Below are positions 6,965 to 14,494 of a DNA stretch of 20,520 nt, piece by piece. The notes beneath the pieces are model-generated. The model saw only the letters and a list, made by a program, of their open reading frames with translations, was not told where the DNA came from and ran no database searches. The stretch comes from Flavobacteriaceae bacterium UBA7433. Lineage in GTDB: Bacteria > Bacteroidota > Bacteroidia > Flavobacteriales > Flavobacteriaceae. The DNA lies in NCBI GenBank assembly GCA_002477565.1, contig DLQL01000010.1, positions 1 to 20,520 on the forward strand, written 5' to 3'. The translations under genes and the position numbers were made by a program. The number at the start of each line of letters is the position of its first letter. Positions within the stretch are counted from its first letter, which is position 1.

Positions 6965-9900
6965 TTAATTTATAGTTGCCTCACTTTGCGCTGTTTCTTT
7001 TTCACGGACGGCTCTCAATAATTTTTGAGCTTCTTTGACCATTTCTGGATAGGCCTTGTAATTGGCAATAAGGCTTTCTAAAATGTAGGTAGCCTGAAAG
7101 AAATCTCCCAACTTTTCGTTGTTGCTCGCCATCAGAAGCAACCCTTTGATGCCCCATTTTTTATAGGAAGCGAAGTCTGCAGCCAATTGCTGTACCGTCT
7201 TGTTGGACGCTTCATAGTCTTTTGCTTGGTGTTGGAAATACGCTTTGTGGTAGAGGGCTTCTGCTTTTAAGATACCCGTTGCCAATTCGGTTACTTTTTC
7301 GTACGCATTTTCGGCTTTCTGAAAGTTCTTTGTCTTGAATGCGGAACGGGCGCTGTACACATAGGCATCTGATTTTAATTGAGTACTTGCTTTTGGGTTT
7401 TTTAGTACGGTTTCCGCATAGCGAACCGTTTCGGAAAAGTTTTTGTTTTCGTACATGCCTTTCATGATGTTGCTTTGAGCAAACAGAATGTTTTCGGGAG
7501 CGTTGGCTTCTTGTTCCAGCCTTTTTAGAAGGGGAATTGCCTGGCTCCAAGAGTTTTCTTCCAGATAGATTTGCGCCAATCGAGACAGGGATTTCTCGGA
7601 ATGCTCGTTTGGGTTTTGGGCGACTACAAATTCGTAATCTACACCTGCTTTTGTATTTTCTTTTGTGTTGAAATAGGCTTGTGCTCTGTAAAAGTGAGCT
7701 TTTAAACTGTGCAGTCCGTCTGGGAATTGTGACAGGTATTTGTTTAGACTGATGATTGCTTGAGGAGTTTTACGTGCTAAGTATTTGATTTCAGCAGCCT
7801 CAAACATGGTGTTGTCCAAGTCAGTGTTTGTAAAATCGGAATGCTCAATACTTTGTAGCCATAGCGCATAGGCTGTTACTTTGTCAAGCTCTACATATAC
7901 TTGTCGGGCATTTTGAATTGCTTGCTGCGCTTCTTTGGATCTTGGATAGGATTTGACAAGTTCTTTGTAGGTTTTTATCGATTTTTCGGACTTGTTTGTG
8001 TTGAAATAAATCAATCCCTTTTTCAAAAGTGCACTCGGGAGGTGTTTGCTTTTTTTGTGCTTGTCGCTCAATTGGTCCAATGTTCGAAGTGCTTTGTCGT
8101 ATTTTTTACGGTTGCTGTAGGCGGTTCCCAATGCGTGCAAGGCATCGTCTCGGTAAGAGGACGATGGGTATTGTTTGGCAAAATCTAAGAGGAGGGCTAT
8201 TTTTTGATCGGCTCGGTTTACAAATCCGTAGCACATGGATTTTTGATAGCTTGCATAGTCGGCATCCATTCCTTTTTTGTCGATGACTTTGTTGTAGGCT
8301 TCCATTGCATTCCAATAATTTTTGGAGACAAAATGGCAATCTCCTAATCGGAGGTAGCTGTCATTTTTTTTCACCTTGTCTGTGGAAGTTCCTCGGAGGT
8401 GATTTTCAAAAGAAATACGAGCTTTGTCGTATTCTTTGATTTTAAAATAGGTGTAGGCAATTGAATAGGCAAGTGCATGGTGTTCGGAGAGAAATTTGGA
8501 GCTGGGGTGTTTTTCAAAGCGTTTGAATTCTTTCAAGGCTTGTTGGTATTGTTGCAGTCGGTAATGCGCTGTTGCTTTCCAATAGAGGGCTTTTGCTTGG
8601 ACGTTTTCTGCTACGAGTTGAAGACTCGCTGTGTCGAAGTAGGCAATGGCTGCTAGGTAGTCTTTGTTGTCAAAATATTGCAATGCTTTGAGGAGGTTTA
8701 TTTTATAAAAAACCGCGTCTTTGGGCAAACGTTGTTTTTTGCAATACAAGAGTGCTCCTGAATAGTCTTTGGCTCTGAGGTAGGAATTGACAACGAGTTT
8801 TTTGACAAAAAGCGCATTGGGGCCTTTTGGGTATCGTTTGATGAAATTTTGCAATACTTCTGGTGTACTTTGGTAGGGGTTTCCAATATCGAAACTGAGT
8901 TTGGTATAGTTGAAGCTGGCTTTTTCTTTTATTTTTGGGTCAAAGTTCGCTTCAGATGCATTTTTAAAAGCATGGAGGGCTTCGCTTTTTTTGTCAAGCG
9001 CTAAGTAACAGGCAGCGAGGTGGTAATAAGCGTTTTGGGCTACAGCATCTTTTCCCTTGCTTATTTTGTTAAACACCTGTGCCGCCTTTTTAAAATCGTT
9101 TTGTTTGTAATAGGCATAGCCTAAGAAGTATCGATCGTTTGTGCTAAGTCCGTTTTTTCGGCCTTTGTATTTTTTAAGATGGACGATTGCCTCCGAATAA
9201 TTTTCGAGGTAGAAATAACTTTCACCGACAATTTTAGAAATCTCAGAGATTTCTTTTTCTGAGGTGATTGCTAGAAGATGCAATCCTTTTTCGACCACTG
9301 CTTGGTAGTTTTTTTTTCGAAATAGGAGGTTCATCTGGTAGTACAAGATTTCTTTTTGGTAGCGTTTGTTGCCCGCTAATTTTTCGAAGTATTTTTGTGC
9401 CGTGTCATCATCTTTTTGAAGGTAGGAGAGGTATCCGAAGTAGTAATTGGCTTCCGTTGCGAGTGTTTTGGATTGAGTCAAGGGCAAGAAATGTCTTTTG
9501 GCTTCGGTGTATTTTTTGTTTGAAAGCAAGGCGTAGCCCATTTTAAAATGATAGGCTTCTTTTTGTTTTTTTGTCAAGTACTGGGGGTTTACTTTTTGCA
9601 ACCATTTCAAAGAGGTTGCGGCTTTGCTCTCGTTGTGGTAGTGATTTCCAACAGCTAAAAAAAGCTTGTTTTTCAAAGGACTTGTCGGGTGTTTTTTTTC
9701 AAAATTAGCAAGGAGTGCAGGAGCTTCTTTTGTATTGAGTTTTACCGCACTCAAAGCGAGGTAATAGGCACAGGTTTCTTTCGTGGTTGAGTTGGGTTCT
9801 AATTTTTCAATGCTGTTTTTAAAAAAAGCGTGGGCTGCGGCATATTTTTTTTCTGCGAACAATGTTCGGCCTTTTTGGTAATTGGAGACTGTGGGATTGA

Positions 9901-9970
9901 GTACTTGAGCGTTTCCAGACGCGAAAGAAAAGAGAGCGAATAGTGTGACAACAAATTTAAATCGAGGCAT
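6965..9970 (-). CDS. Large periplasmic tetratricopeptide-repeat protein
   Basis: The protein is a near-continuous array of TPR-like helical hairpins over ~1000 residues, e.g. NYQKGRTLFAEKKYAAAHAFF, YFGYLSYLQKDDDTAQKYFEKL and ALGTAYSNRKKYDKALRTLDQL (each shortened here), with no enzymatic domain visible. The signal peptide reads MPRFKFVVTLFALFSFASGNAQ from the ATG at 9970, giving 1001 aa. The frame can be extended to a TTG at 9994, but that codon lies inside a likely -7 element and adds eight polar residues before the signal peptide, so 9970 is preferred. It precedes the barrel gene by 54 bp and is divergent from ftsE, with a 158-bp shared upstream region. Such arrays are scaffolds; pairing with a plug-less barrel suggests a periplasmic or outer-membrane-associated complex (inference). 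Resemblance to envelope TPR factors such as YbgF/BamD-type repeats is only structural. Confidence 0.85.
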   Translation of the reverse strand: MPRFKFVVTLFALFSFASGNAQVLNPTVSNYQKGRTLFAEKKYAAAHAFFKNSIEKLEPNSTTKETCAYYLALSAVKLNTKEAPALLANFEKKHPTSPLKNKLFLAVGNHYHNESKAATSLKWLQKVNPQYLTKKQKEAYHFKMGYALLSNKKYTEAKRHFLPLTQSKTLATEANYYFGYLSYLQKDDDTAQKYFEKLAGNKRYQKEILYYQMNLLFRKKNYQAVVEKGLHLLAITSEKEISEISKIVGESYFYLENYSEAIVHLKKYKGRKNGLSTNDRYFLGYAYYKQNDFKKAAQVFNKISKGKDAVAQNAYYHLAACYLALDKKSEALHAFKNASEANFDPKIKEKASFNYTKLSFDIGNPYQSTPEVLQNFIKRYPKGPNALFVKKLVVNSYLRAKDYSGALLYCKKQRLPKDAVFYKINLLKALQYFDNKDYLAAIAYFDTASLQLVAENVQAKALYWKATAHYRLQQYQQALKEFKRFEKHPSSKFLSEHHALAYSIAYTYFKIKEYDKARISFENHLRGTSTDKVKKNDSYLRLGDCHFVSKNYWNAMEAYNKVIDKKGMDADYASYQKSMCYGFVNRADQKIALLLDFAKQYPSSSYRDDALHALGTAYSNRKKYDKALRTLDQLSDKHKKSKHLPSALLKKGLIYFNTNKSEKSIKTYKELVKSYPRSKEAQQAIQNARQVYVELDKVTAYALWLQSIEHSDFTNTDLDNTMFEAAEIKYLARKTPQAIISLNKYLSQFPDGLHSLKAHFYRAQAYFNTKENTKAGVDYEFVVAQNPNEHSEKSLSRLAQIYLEENSWSQAIPLLKRLEQEANAPENILFAQSNIMKGMYENKNFSETVRYAETVLKNPKASTQLKSDAYVYSARSAFKTKNFQKAENAYEKVTELATGILKAEALYHKAYFQHQAKDYEASNKTVQQLAADFASYKKWGIKGLLLMASNNEKLGDFFQATYILESLIANYKAYPEMVKEAQKLLRAVREKETAQSEATIN

Positions 9971-9991
9971 TGATGGCTTTTTAGAGACACT

Positions 9992-9999
9992 CAAAAATA
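9992..9999 (-). promoter_or_regulatory. Possible -7 element for the TPR/barrel operon
   Basis: The minus strand reads TATTTTTG, matching TAnnTTTG, 21 nt upstream of the ATG at 9970. No TTG is found at the usual 17-23 nt further upstream, so only half the promoter is supported. It supports the ATG start over the TTG at 9994, which would fall in the promoter itself. Confidence 0.4.
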
Positions 10000-10078
10000 A
10001 ATAATAATCCTGTTCCTAGAGCGCTTTGTTTGGGTTTTTATTTGAAATAAATACTGAAAATGGAATTCTGTATTTTAA

Positions 10079-10109
10079 TTGTCAGTTTCTTTTGAATTTG
10101 ATAAGTTTG
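10079..10109 (+). promoter_or_regulatory. Flavobacterial-type promoter of ftsE
   Basis: TTG at 10079-10081 and TAAGTTTG at 10102-10109, separated by 20 nt, fit the Bacteroidota consensus TTG-N17-23-TAnnTTTG exactly. The predicted transcript start (~10116) leaves a leader of only about 13 nt before the ATG at 10129. Confidence 0.8.
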
Positions 10110-10128
10110 TAAAACAAAGCAAAGCCCT

Positions 10129-10812
10129 ATGGAAAATTCGATTCTAAAATTAGAAAACACCGCCATTTTTCAAGAAGAAAACTTGGTGTTGTCAGGGGTC
10201 AACCTCGATGTGCAAGCCGGGGATTTTTTATACCTGATAGGAAAGACGGGGAGCGGGAAGAGCAGTTTGATGAAAACGTTGTACGGAGATCTGACACTCA
10301 AACAAGGAACGGGTGAAATCGTGGGCTTTGATTTGAGAAAATTGCGCGAAAAGCAGGTTCCTTTTTTAAGGCGTAAAATAGGAATTGTCTTCCAAGATTT
10401 TAAATTGCTCAACGACCGAACGGTCTTTGAAAATTTGAAGTTTGTTTTGAAGGCTACCGGATGGAAAGATTCCCATAAAATAAAAACGAAAATAGAAGAG
10501 GTGCTTGAAAAAGTGGGGATGCAAACCAAAGGGTTTAAAATGCCTTTTCATCTTTCAGGAGGGGAACAGCAGCGTGTGGCCATCGCCCGTGCTTTGCTAA
10601 ACGATCCAGAACTGATTTTGGCAGACGAGCCTACAGGAAATTTGGACCCCAAAACTTCGATGGAAGTCATGGAACTTTTGCAATCGATTCACCAAAGCGG
10701 AAAATCCATTTTGATGGCCACCCATGACTACGCTTTGATTTTAAAATTTCCTCAGCGAACCCTCAAGTGTGAGGGAGGGGAGTTGTTTGAAGTTGTTCAG
10801 CAAACACCTTAA
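10129..10812 (+). CDS. ftsE: Cell-division ABC transporter ATP-binding protein FtsE
   Basis: 227 aa ABC ATPase that, with the membrane protein FtsX, couples ATP hydrolysis to control of peptidoglycan hydrolases at the division septum. Walker A is GKTGSGKSS (38-46), the Q-loop glutamine is Q89 in VFQDF, the signature is LSGGEQQ (142-148), Walker B is ILADEP (163-168) and the switch histidine is H199 in MATHDYAL. The stretches YLIGKTGSGKSS, KTLYGDL and FLRRKIGIVFQDFKLL are typical of flavobacterial FtsE and fit it better than LolD, which has the same motif set. ftsX is not adjacent: the next gene is a convergent glycosyltransferase 12 bp away. It is expressed from its own promoter at 10079-10109. 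Confidence 0.9.
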   Translation: MENSILKLENTAIFQEENLVLSGVNLDVQAGDFLYLIGKTGSGKSSLMKTLYGDLTLKQGTGEIVGFDLRKLREKQVPFLRRKIGIVFQDFKLLNDRTVFENLKFVLKATGWKDSHKIKTKIEEVLEKVGMQTKGFKMPFHLSGGEQQRVAIARALLNDPELILADEPTGNLDPKTSMEVMELLQSIHQSGKSILMATHDYALILKFPQRTLKCEGGELFEVVQQTP

Positions 10813-10824
10813 AATGGAATGCTG

Positions 10825-11946
10825 TTAAAAGGACAAGAGCGCAGTTATTTTTTTTGCACTTTCAATGGGATTGAATTTTTCCAATACCCGAGTTCGCAGC
10901 GCTAAATCCTCTTCTTCAAAGTCTTTCAAAAGCAGTGTTTCGATGTGTTTTCTAAACTCCTCTTTTGTGTTTGCTAAACAGCAAGCTTCTTCCAGACCGG
11001 TGTCTTCGAGTATTTTTGTGTTTCCGATGACGAATTTCCCTTTGTACAAGGCATTCAGCAGTTTCAATTTGATTCCAGTTTTTTGATACGTCACCATACT
11101 GTGTATGTGAGCCGTTTGTAGCAAGTGATCCAATTGCCCTTCCCGCTGTAAATTGTCAAAAGTAATGTGGTCGTGTTTTTCAACTTCTTTTGCAATTTCT
11201 TCTGTTTCAAAACTACTTGCAAGAACTAATTTGTGTTTGAGTTTGGAAAAAACAGCTATTGTGAAAAGGGCGGCCTTGCAGTTGTCTGAAATCCTCAAGT
11301 CTCCGTGCCAGAGGGTAAATTTATTGCTAGGACTTTTCGAAACATTTCTTTTGTGACAAAAAAATGCAGGGATGTAGTTTGCTTTTGCGCCGTATTTTTT
11401 TTGGAAATACGATTGTTCAAAAGGAGAAATGCTCAAGATATGGTCTGCCTTTTTCAAAATGTCTTCGTATTTTTTTAGTTTTTTGGCTTCTGTTTCAAAG
11501 AATATCTTTTTGCGTTTACTCGACTCGCTTTTTTGCAGCCCTTTGTAATATTCGTGTTCGATATTGTGTGTTCGAACGAGAATTTTTCGATTGTCAAAAC
11601 AACCCTTTATAAGTGGGTAGGTCGTGTGCAAGCCTTCAAAAAGAATGGGGTGCATGTCTTTTGAAAGGTTTTTTAGGAGTGTTTCACTGCTTCGTGTTTT
11701 TACAATAAAGGGGATTCTGGAAAGGAAGTTTTTCACTGCATTGCTTCTCGGGTAATAGAAAACTTTTTTGCAGTAAATTTCCAGTTCTTTTTGCTCACCT
11801 CTCCCGTATTCATAGGTGTGTAGGTAAATGTGTACACCAAGTTCTGCTAAATTTTTGAGTTTGTAGTATACGTCGATGACACCGCCGTAATTGGGGGGGT
11901 AGGGAACGTCAAAGGAAACAATATGCAGGGTTTTGTGATTCGTCAA
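10825..11946 (-). CDS. GT-B (GT4-like) glycosyltransferase
   Basis: 373 aa. The acceptor half starts HIVSFDVPYPPNYGGVID (8-25), with the glycine-rich turn of GT4 enzymes, followed by FEGLHTTYPL (103-112) and RTHNIEHEYY (125-134). The donor half carries FTLWHGDLRISDN (210-222) and TGIKLKLLNALYKGKFVI (290-307), where the second glutamate of the E-x7-E motif is an asparagine (N298). It is probably a cytoplasmic or membrane-peripheral enzyme of surface-glycan synthesis; sugar and acceptor are unknown. I recall closely similar proteins beside ftsE in other flavobacteria. The frame has no ATG near its start: TTG at 11946 is the only reasonable start before an in-frame stop at 11971-11973, and the next methionine (M98) would lose the conserved N-terminus. 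It converges on ftsE with a 12-bp gap and no clear terminator. Confidence 0.85.
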   Translation of the reverse strand: MTNHKTLHIVSFDVPYPPNYGGVIDVYYKLKNLAELGVHIYLHTYEYGRGEQKELEIYCKKVFYYPRSNAVKNFLSRIPFIVKTRSSETLLKNLSKDMHPILFEGLHTTYPLIKGCFDNRKILVRTHNIEHEYYKGLQKSESSKRKKIFFETEAKKLKKYEDILKKADHILSISPFEQSYFQKKYGAKANYIPAFFCHKRNVSKSPSNKFTLWHGDLRISDNCKAALFTIAVFSKLKHKLVLASSFETEEIAKEVEKHDHITFDNLQREGQLDHLLQTAHIHSMVTYQKTGIKLKLLNALYKGKFVIGNTKILEDTGLEEACCLANTKEEFRKHIETLLLKDFEEEDLALRTRVLEKFNPIESAKKITALLSF

Positions 11947-12055
11947 ATTACAGGTTTTCGGGGATGTTTTTTAAACGGCTGTTTGAGCTTATTATTGTCT
12001 ACTGTGATTTGTTTTAATATTTTTAGTGATATTCGCATGCCTGTTTTAGAATTTT

Positions 12056-12063
12056 TATATTTG
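12056..12063 (+). promoter_or_regulatory. Likely -7 element upstream of the GT4 gene
   Basis: TATATTTG fits TAnnTTTG and ends 13 bp before the ATG at 12077. No TTG is found 17-23 nt upstream, so the promoter is incomplete by consensus. It lies in the 130-bp region shared with the divergent glycosyltransferase. Confidence 0.5.
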
Positions 12064-12076
12064 TCAAAAACCATTC

Positions 12077-13165
12077 ATGACCTTGAGAAATAAAAACATC
12101 TGCATCATTGCATCCTCTTTGGGTGGCGGAGGAGCCGAAAAGATGGCTGCGCTTCAGTCCAAAATACTGCAAGACAATGGATACAGTGTTTTTGTGGTGT
12201 CAGTCCTTGACAAAGTCGAATATCCTTACAGTGGAAAATTACTAAATTTAGGAGCACTGCAAGCACAAAAAAACTATTTTTTTCGAAGATTGACACTTCT
12301 TTTTGTTTTGAAGAGGTTTCTAAAAGCGCATAAAATAGACGTGATCATTGATCACCGCACACGAGTGAGTGGGATGCGTGAGTTTCTGTTGAAAAATATC
12401 ATTTATAGGACCAAAACAATTTTTGTGGTTCACAGCCACAACAGCGCACAATCTTTTCCAAAGTCGGAAATGCTGTCCAAATACCTTTACAAGGATGTTG
12501 AAAAGCTGGTTTGTGTTTCCAAGGCAATTCAAAAGGACATCGTTGAGAAATACGGCTTTTCAAATGCAATGACGATCTACAATCCGATTGATGTCGATTG
12601 GATTGAATTCAACTTGAAAGGGCAAAGCCCTGCACAAAAATACCTACTGTTTTTTGGACGATTTGACGAGGCATCCAAAAACCTTAGTTTTTTGTTGCAC
12701 TCTTATAAAGGTTCCATCTTGCCATCGAGAGGTGTCAAATTATTCCTGTTAGGAGAAGGCCCTGATTTGCCACTGCTCAAAACGCTTGTGTTGCGGCTTG
12801 GGCTTCAAGATCAGGTTGCGTTTTTGCCCTATTCCCCGAACCCATACCCCATTGTGGAGCAAGCAAAGTTCGTTGTCTTGACAAGCAATTACGAAGGATT
12901 TCCGATGTCTTTGATTGAGGCGTTGGCATGTGGGACTCCTGTCGTTTCTGTGGACTGTCAGTCAGGGCCAAGCGAGATTGTTCAAAACGGATACAACGGA
13001 TTGTTGACGCCAGCAACGATTTTAGATTTCACCAAAGCACTCAACAGCATGGAGTCGGACAAAAGTTTGTATGCCACATGCAAATCCAATGCAAAACAGA
13101 GTGTCCAGCATTTGACAACCGAAGCTATTTTTAAAGAATGGCAGTCGCTTCTTCAAGCTATTTAA
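12077..13165 (+). CDS. GT4 family glycosyltransferase
   Basis: 362 aa with a complete GT4 layout. The N-terminal loop is SSLGGGGAEKMA (13-24), which binds the acceptor/donor diphosphate in this family. The middle has VVHSHN (117-122), VCVSKAI (145-151) and IYNPID (167-172). The donor domain opens with FFGRFDEASKNL (192-203), has LFLLGEGPD (222-230), and carries a canonical E-x7-E motif with E273 and E281 in YEGFPMSLIEALACGTPVV. This is a retaining transferase of the type used for lipopolysaccharide, capsule or O-antigen side chains; the sugar cannot be told. It converges with the GT2 gene, and the two coding ends overlap by 8 bp (13158-13165). The three neighbouring transferases suggest a small surface-glycan locus, but there is no polymerase or flippase in the window. 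Confidence 0.92.
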   Translation: MTLRNKNICIIASSLGGGGAEKMAALQSKILQDNGYSVFVVSVLDKVEYPYSGKLLNLGALQAQKNYFFRRLTLLFVLKRFLKAHKIDVIIDHRTRVSGMREFLLKNIIYRTKTIFVVHSHNSAQSFPKSEMLSKYLYKDVEKLVCVSKAIQKDIVEKYGFSNAMTIYNPIDVDWIEFNLKGQSPAQKYLLFFGRFDEASKNLSFLLHSYKGSILPSRGVKLFLLGEGPDLPLLKTLVLRLGLQDQVAFLPYSPNPYPIVEQAKFVVLTSNYEGFPMSLIEALACGTPVVSVDCQSGPSEIVQNGYNGLLTPATILDFTKALNSMESDKSLYATCKSNAKQSVQHLTTEAIFKEWQSLLQAI

Positions 13166-14081
13166 AGACCACAACCGAAACCCCTTTTTTTTCAAAAAAA
13201 GCTTTTAATTTTCGAAGTGTTGACAAGACTACTTTGGGAAGGCGAAGTAGCAGCCGCTGCGGTAAGTTGAGGTTTTTCGAGTGTATTTTTCCTTTTAAAA
13301 GTTGGAATTGCTTCTCACAACCGTTTTGTTTGCACAAGAGCGCCAAAGAAAGCCGGTTGAGATCCAGCACTTTGCCGAACTCGGGCACTTCACTTTTTAC
13401 GGTGTCGTAAGATTCCAGAAAGCAATGTGTCTTCCAATTGAATTTTTGCGAGGAAAGGCTGTTCTCAATTTTTTGAATCGTTGCATAAGGTGTCGAAGCA
13501 AATACCACTTCGTAGTGCAGACCGATTCGAAACCAATAGTCGATGTCTTCGTAATTGCTATAGCGGGTGTCAAATCCACCGAGTTTTGTAAAAACATCTC
13601 TGTGCAATACAACGGAAGAAGGATGTAGTATGGAACTTTTCAAGCTCCCCCTGAAATAATTTAACTTTTGGACAGGTTTATCAGGAATGGAATAGGCTGC
13701 TTTTTTAGTCAGTCCCTTCTTTGAAATGTGAACCGCACTTGAAAAAACAGCTTCTTTTGGGAATTCTTTTGTAAGAGCGTGTATTTTCTCCAAGTAATTG
13801 GGCGCCCACAGATCGTCTGCATCAAGCAATGCGATGAAGTTTCCTTTGGCTTGTTGCATGCCAAAATTGCGCGCATGAGACACTCCTTGGTTTTTTTGGG
13901 TGATTATTTTTAGTCGGATGTCTTTTACTTTTGCAGCCTCCTCTAATGATCGGTCAGTAGAACCGTCATTGATCAGAAGGATTTCAAAATCCGAAAAGCT
14001 TTGCTTGCAAACACTTTGGAGGGTTTGTAAGATGTATGCCTCTTTGTTGTAAAGCGGTATGACAATGGAAAAGAAACTCAT
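13158..14081 (-). CDS. GT2 family glycosyltransferase
   Basis: GT-A fold, inverting transferase, 307 aa from the ATG at 14081. The start FFSIVIPLYNKEAYI (3-17) is the usual first strand of GT2, followed by LLINDGSTDRS (35-45), NQGVSHARNFG (64-74) with its ribose/uracil contacts, and the metal-binding DADD (87-90). The acceptor side includes GGFDTRYSNYEDIDYWFRIG with the ED catalytic-base pair. No transmembrane helix is visible. The frame continues upstream to 14306, but that extension (75 residues) is unlike GT2 proteins and poor in conserved character, so the inner ATG is preferred. The 3' end overlaps the convergent GT4 gene by 8 bp. Probably decorates a surface polysaccharide together with the neighbouring GT4 enzymes (inference from proximity). 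Confidence 0.9.
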   Translation of the reverse strand: MSFFSIVIPLYNKEAYILQTLQSVCKQSFSDFEILLINDGSTDRSLEEAAKVKDIRLKIITQKNQGVSHARNFGMQQAKGNFIALLDADDLWAPNYLEKIHALTKEFPKEAVFSSAVHISKKGLTKKAAYSIPDKPVQKLNYFRGSLKSSILHPSSVVLHRDVFTKLGGFDTRYSNYEDIDYWFRIGLHYEVVFASTPYATIQKIENSLSSQKFNWKTHCFLESYDTVKSEVPEFGKVLDLNRLSLALLCKQNGCEKQFQLLKGKIHSKNLNLPQRLLLRLPKVVLSTLRKLKAFFEKKGVSVVVFK

Positions 14082-14494
14082 AGGATTGGCAGCAGTTTTT
14101 TGTTCATAGGTGATGCAGTGCCTTTGTGAACCGTTCATTTTTTTTACGTGCCATAAAAGTAAGACAAATGTCCGAATATTTGGGTACCCGTTTTTTATGG
14201 CTGTTGAAAAGGGCACATTTCCAAAAAAACAAATGAGATTTTTTTTAGACATTCTTCTCAAAAAGACCCACGTTTTGCTCTTTAGATTCACTTCATTGCT
14301 TTGCAATAAAAAAAACCAGAATGCAAGCGCAACACAAAATCAACCATTTGACAAGAGCTATTAGAGATGTGTGTCAAATGACAGCCTAAGGATGTGAAGA
14401 AAGACATGGTAGCAGCCCTGCAAGAAATTCTTTCATCTTTCAGCTTTTTTGCGTAACTTCTAGGAACGAACCCTTTTACGAAACCCTTTGTACT
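14082..14494. other. 413-bp divergent intergenic region
   Basis: The region separates the divergent GT2 and lipoprotein genes. I see no convincing gene in it and no full TTG/TAnnTTTG promoter on either strand. It is rich in A and T runs (e.g. around 14136-14144 and 14244-14252). It holds a 9-bp inverted repeat at 14345-14380 and a small ATTGC-TTT-GCAAT hairpin near 14297-14309. Confidence 0.6.
14345..14380. promoter_or_regulatory. 9-bp inverted repeat CATTTGACA / TGTCAAATG
   Basis: CATTTGACA (14345-14353) and TGTCAAATG (14372-14380) are exact reverse complements, separated by 18 nt. The spacing puts the half-sites 27 bp apart centre to centre, nearly three helical turns. It lies 115 bp before the lipoprotein start and 264 bp before the GT2 start. 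An operator or a hairpin leader are both possible; no T run follows, so it is not a terminator. Confidence 0.35.

Noticed and set aside
9971..9994. Upstream TTG start for the TPR protein
   Set aside because: It would place polar residues before the signal peptide and overlaps a TAnnTTTG element; the ATG at 9970 is better.
10129..10812. LolD-type lipoprotein-release ATPase
   Set aside because: The motif set is shared, but the overall sequence (GKTGSGKSS, KTLYGDL, FQDFKLL, MATHDYAL) fits flavobacterial FtsE.
14082..14306. 75-residue N-terminal extension of the GT2 protein, in frame to an ATG-like start at 14306
   Set aside because: The extension has no family resemblance, and the ATG at 14081 gives the standard GT2 beginning SFFSIVIPLYN.
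14110..14364. 84-residue plus-strand frame in the GT2/lipoprotein gap
   Set aside because: Composition is dominated by Phe, Lys and Cys from A/T runs, with no promoter or family resemblance.
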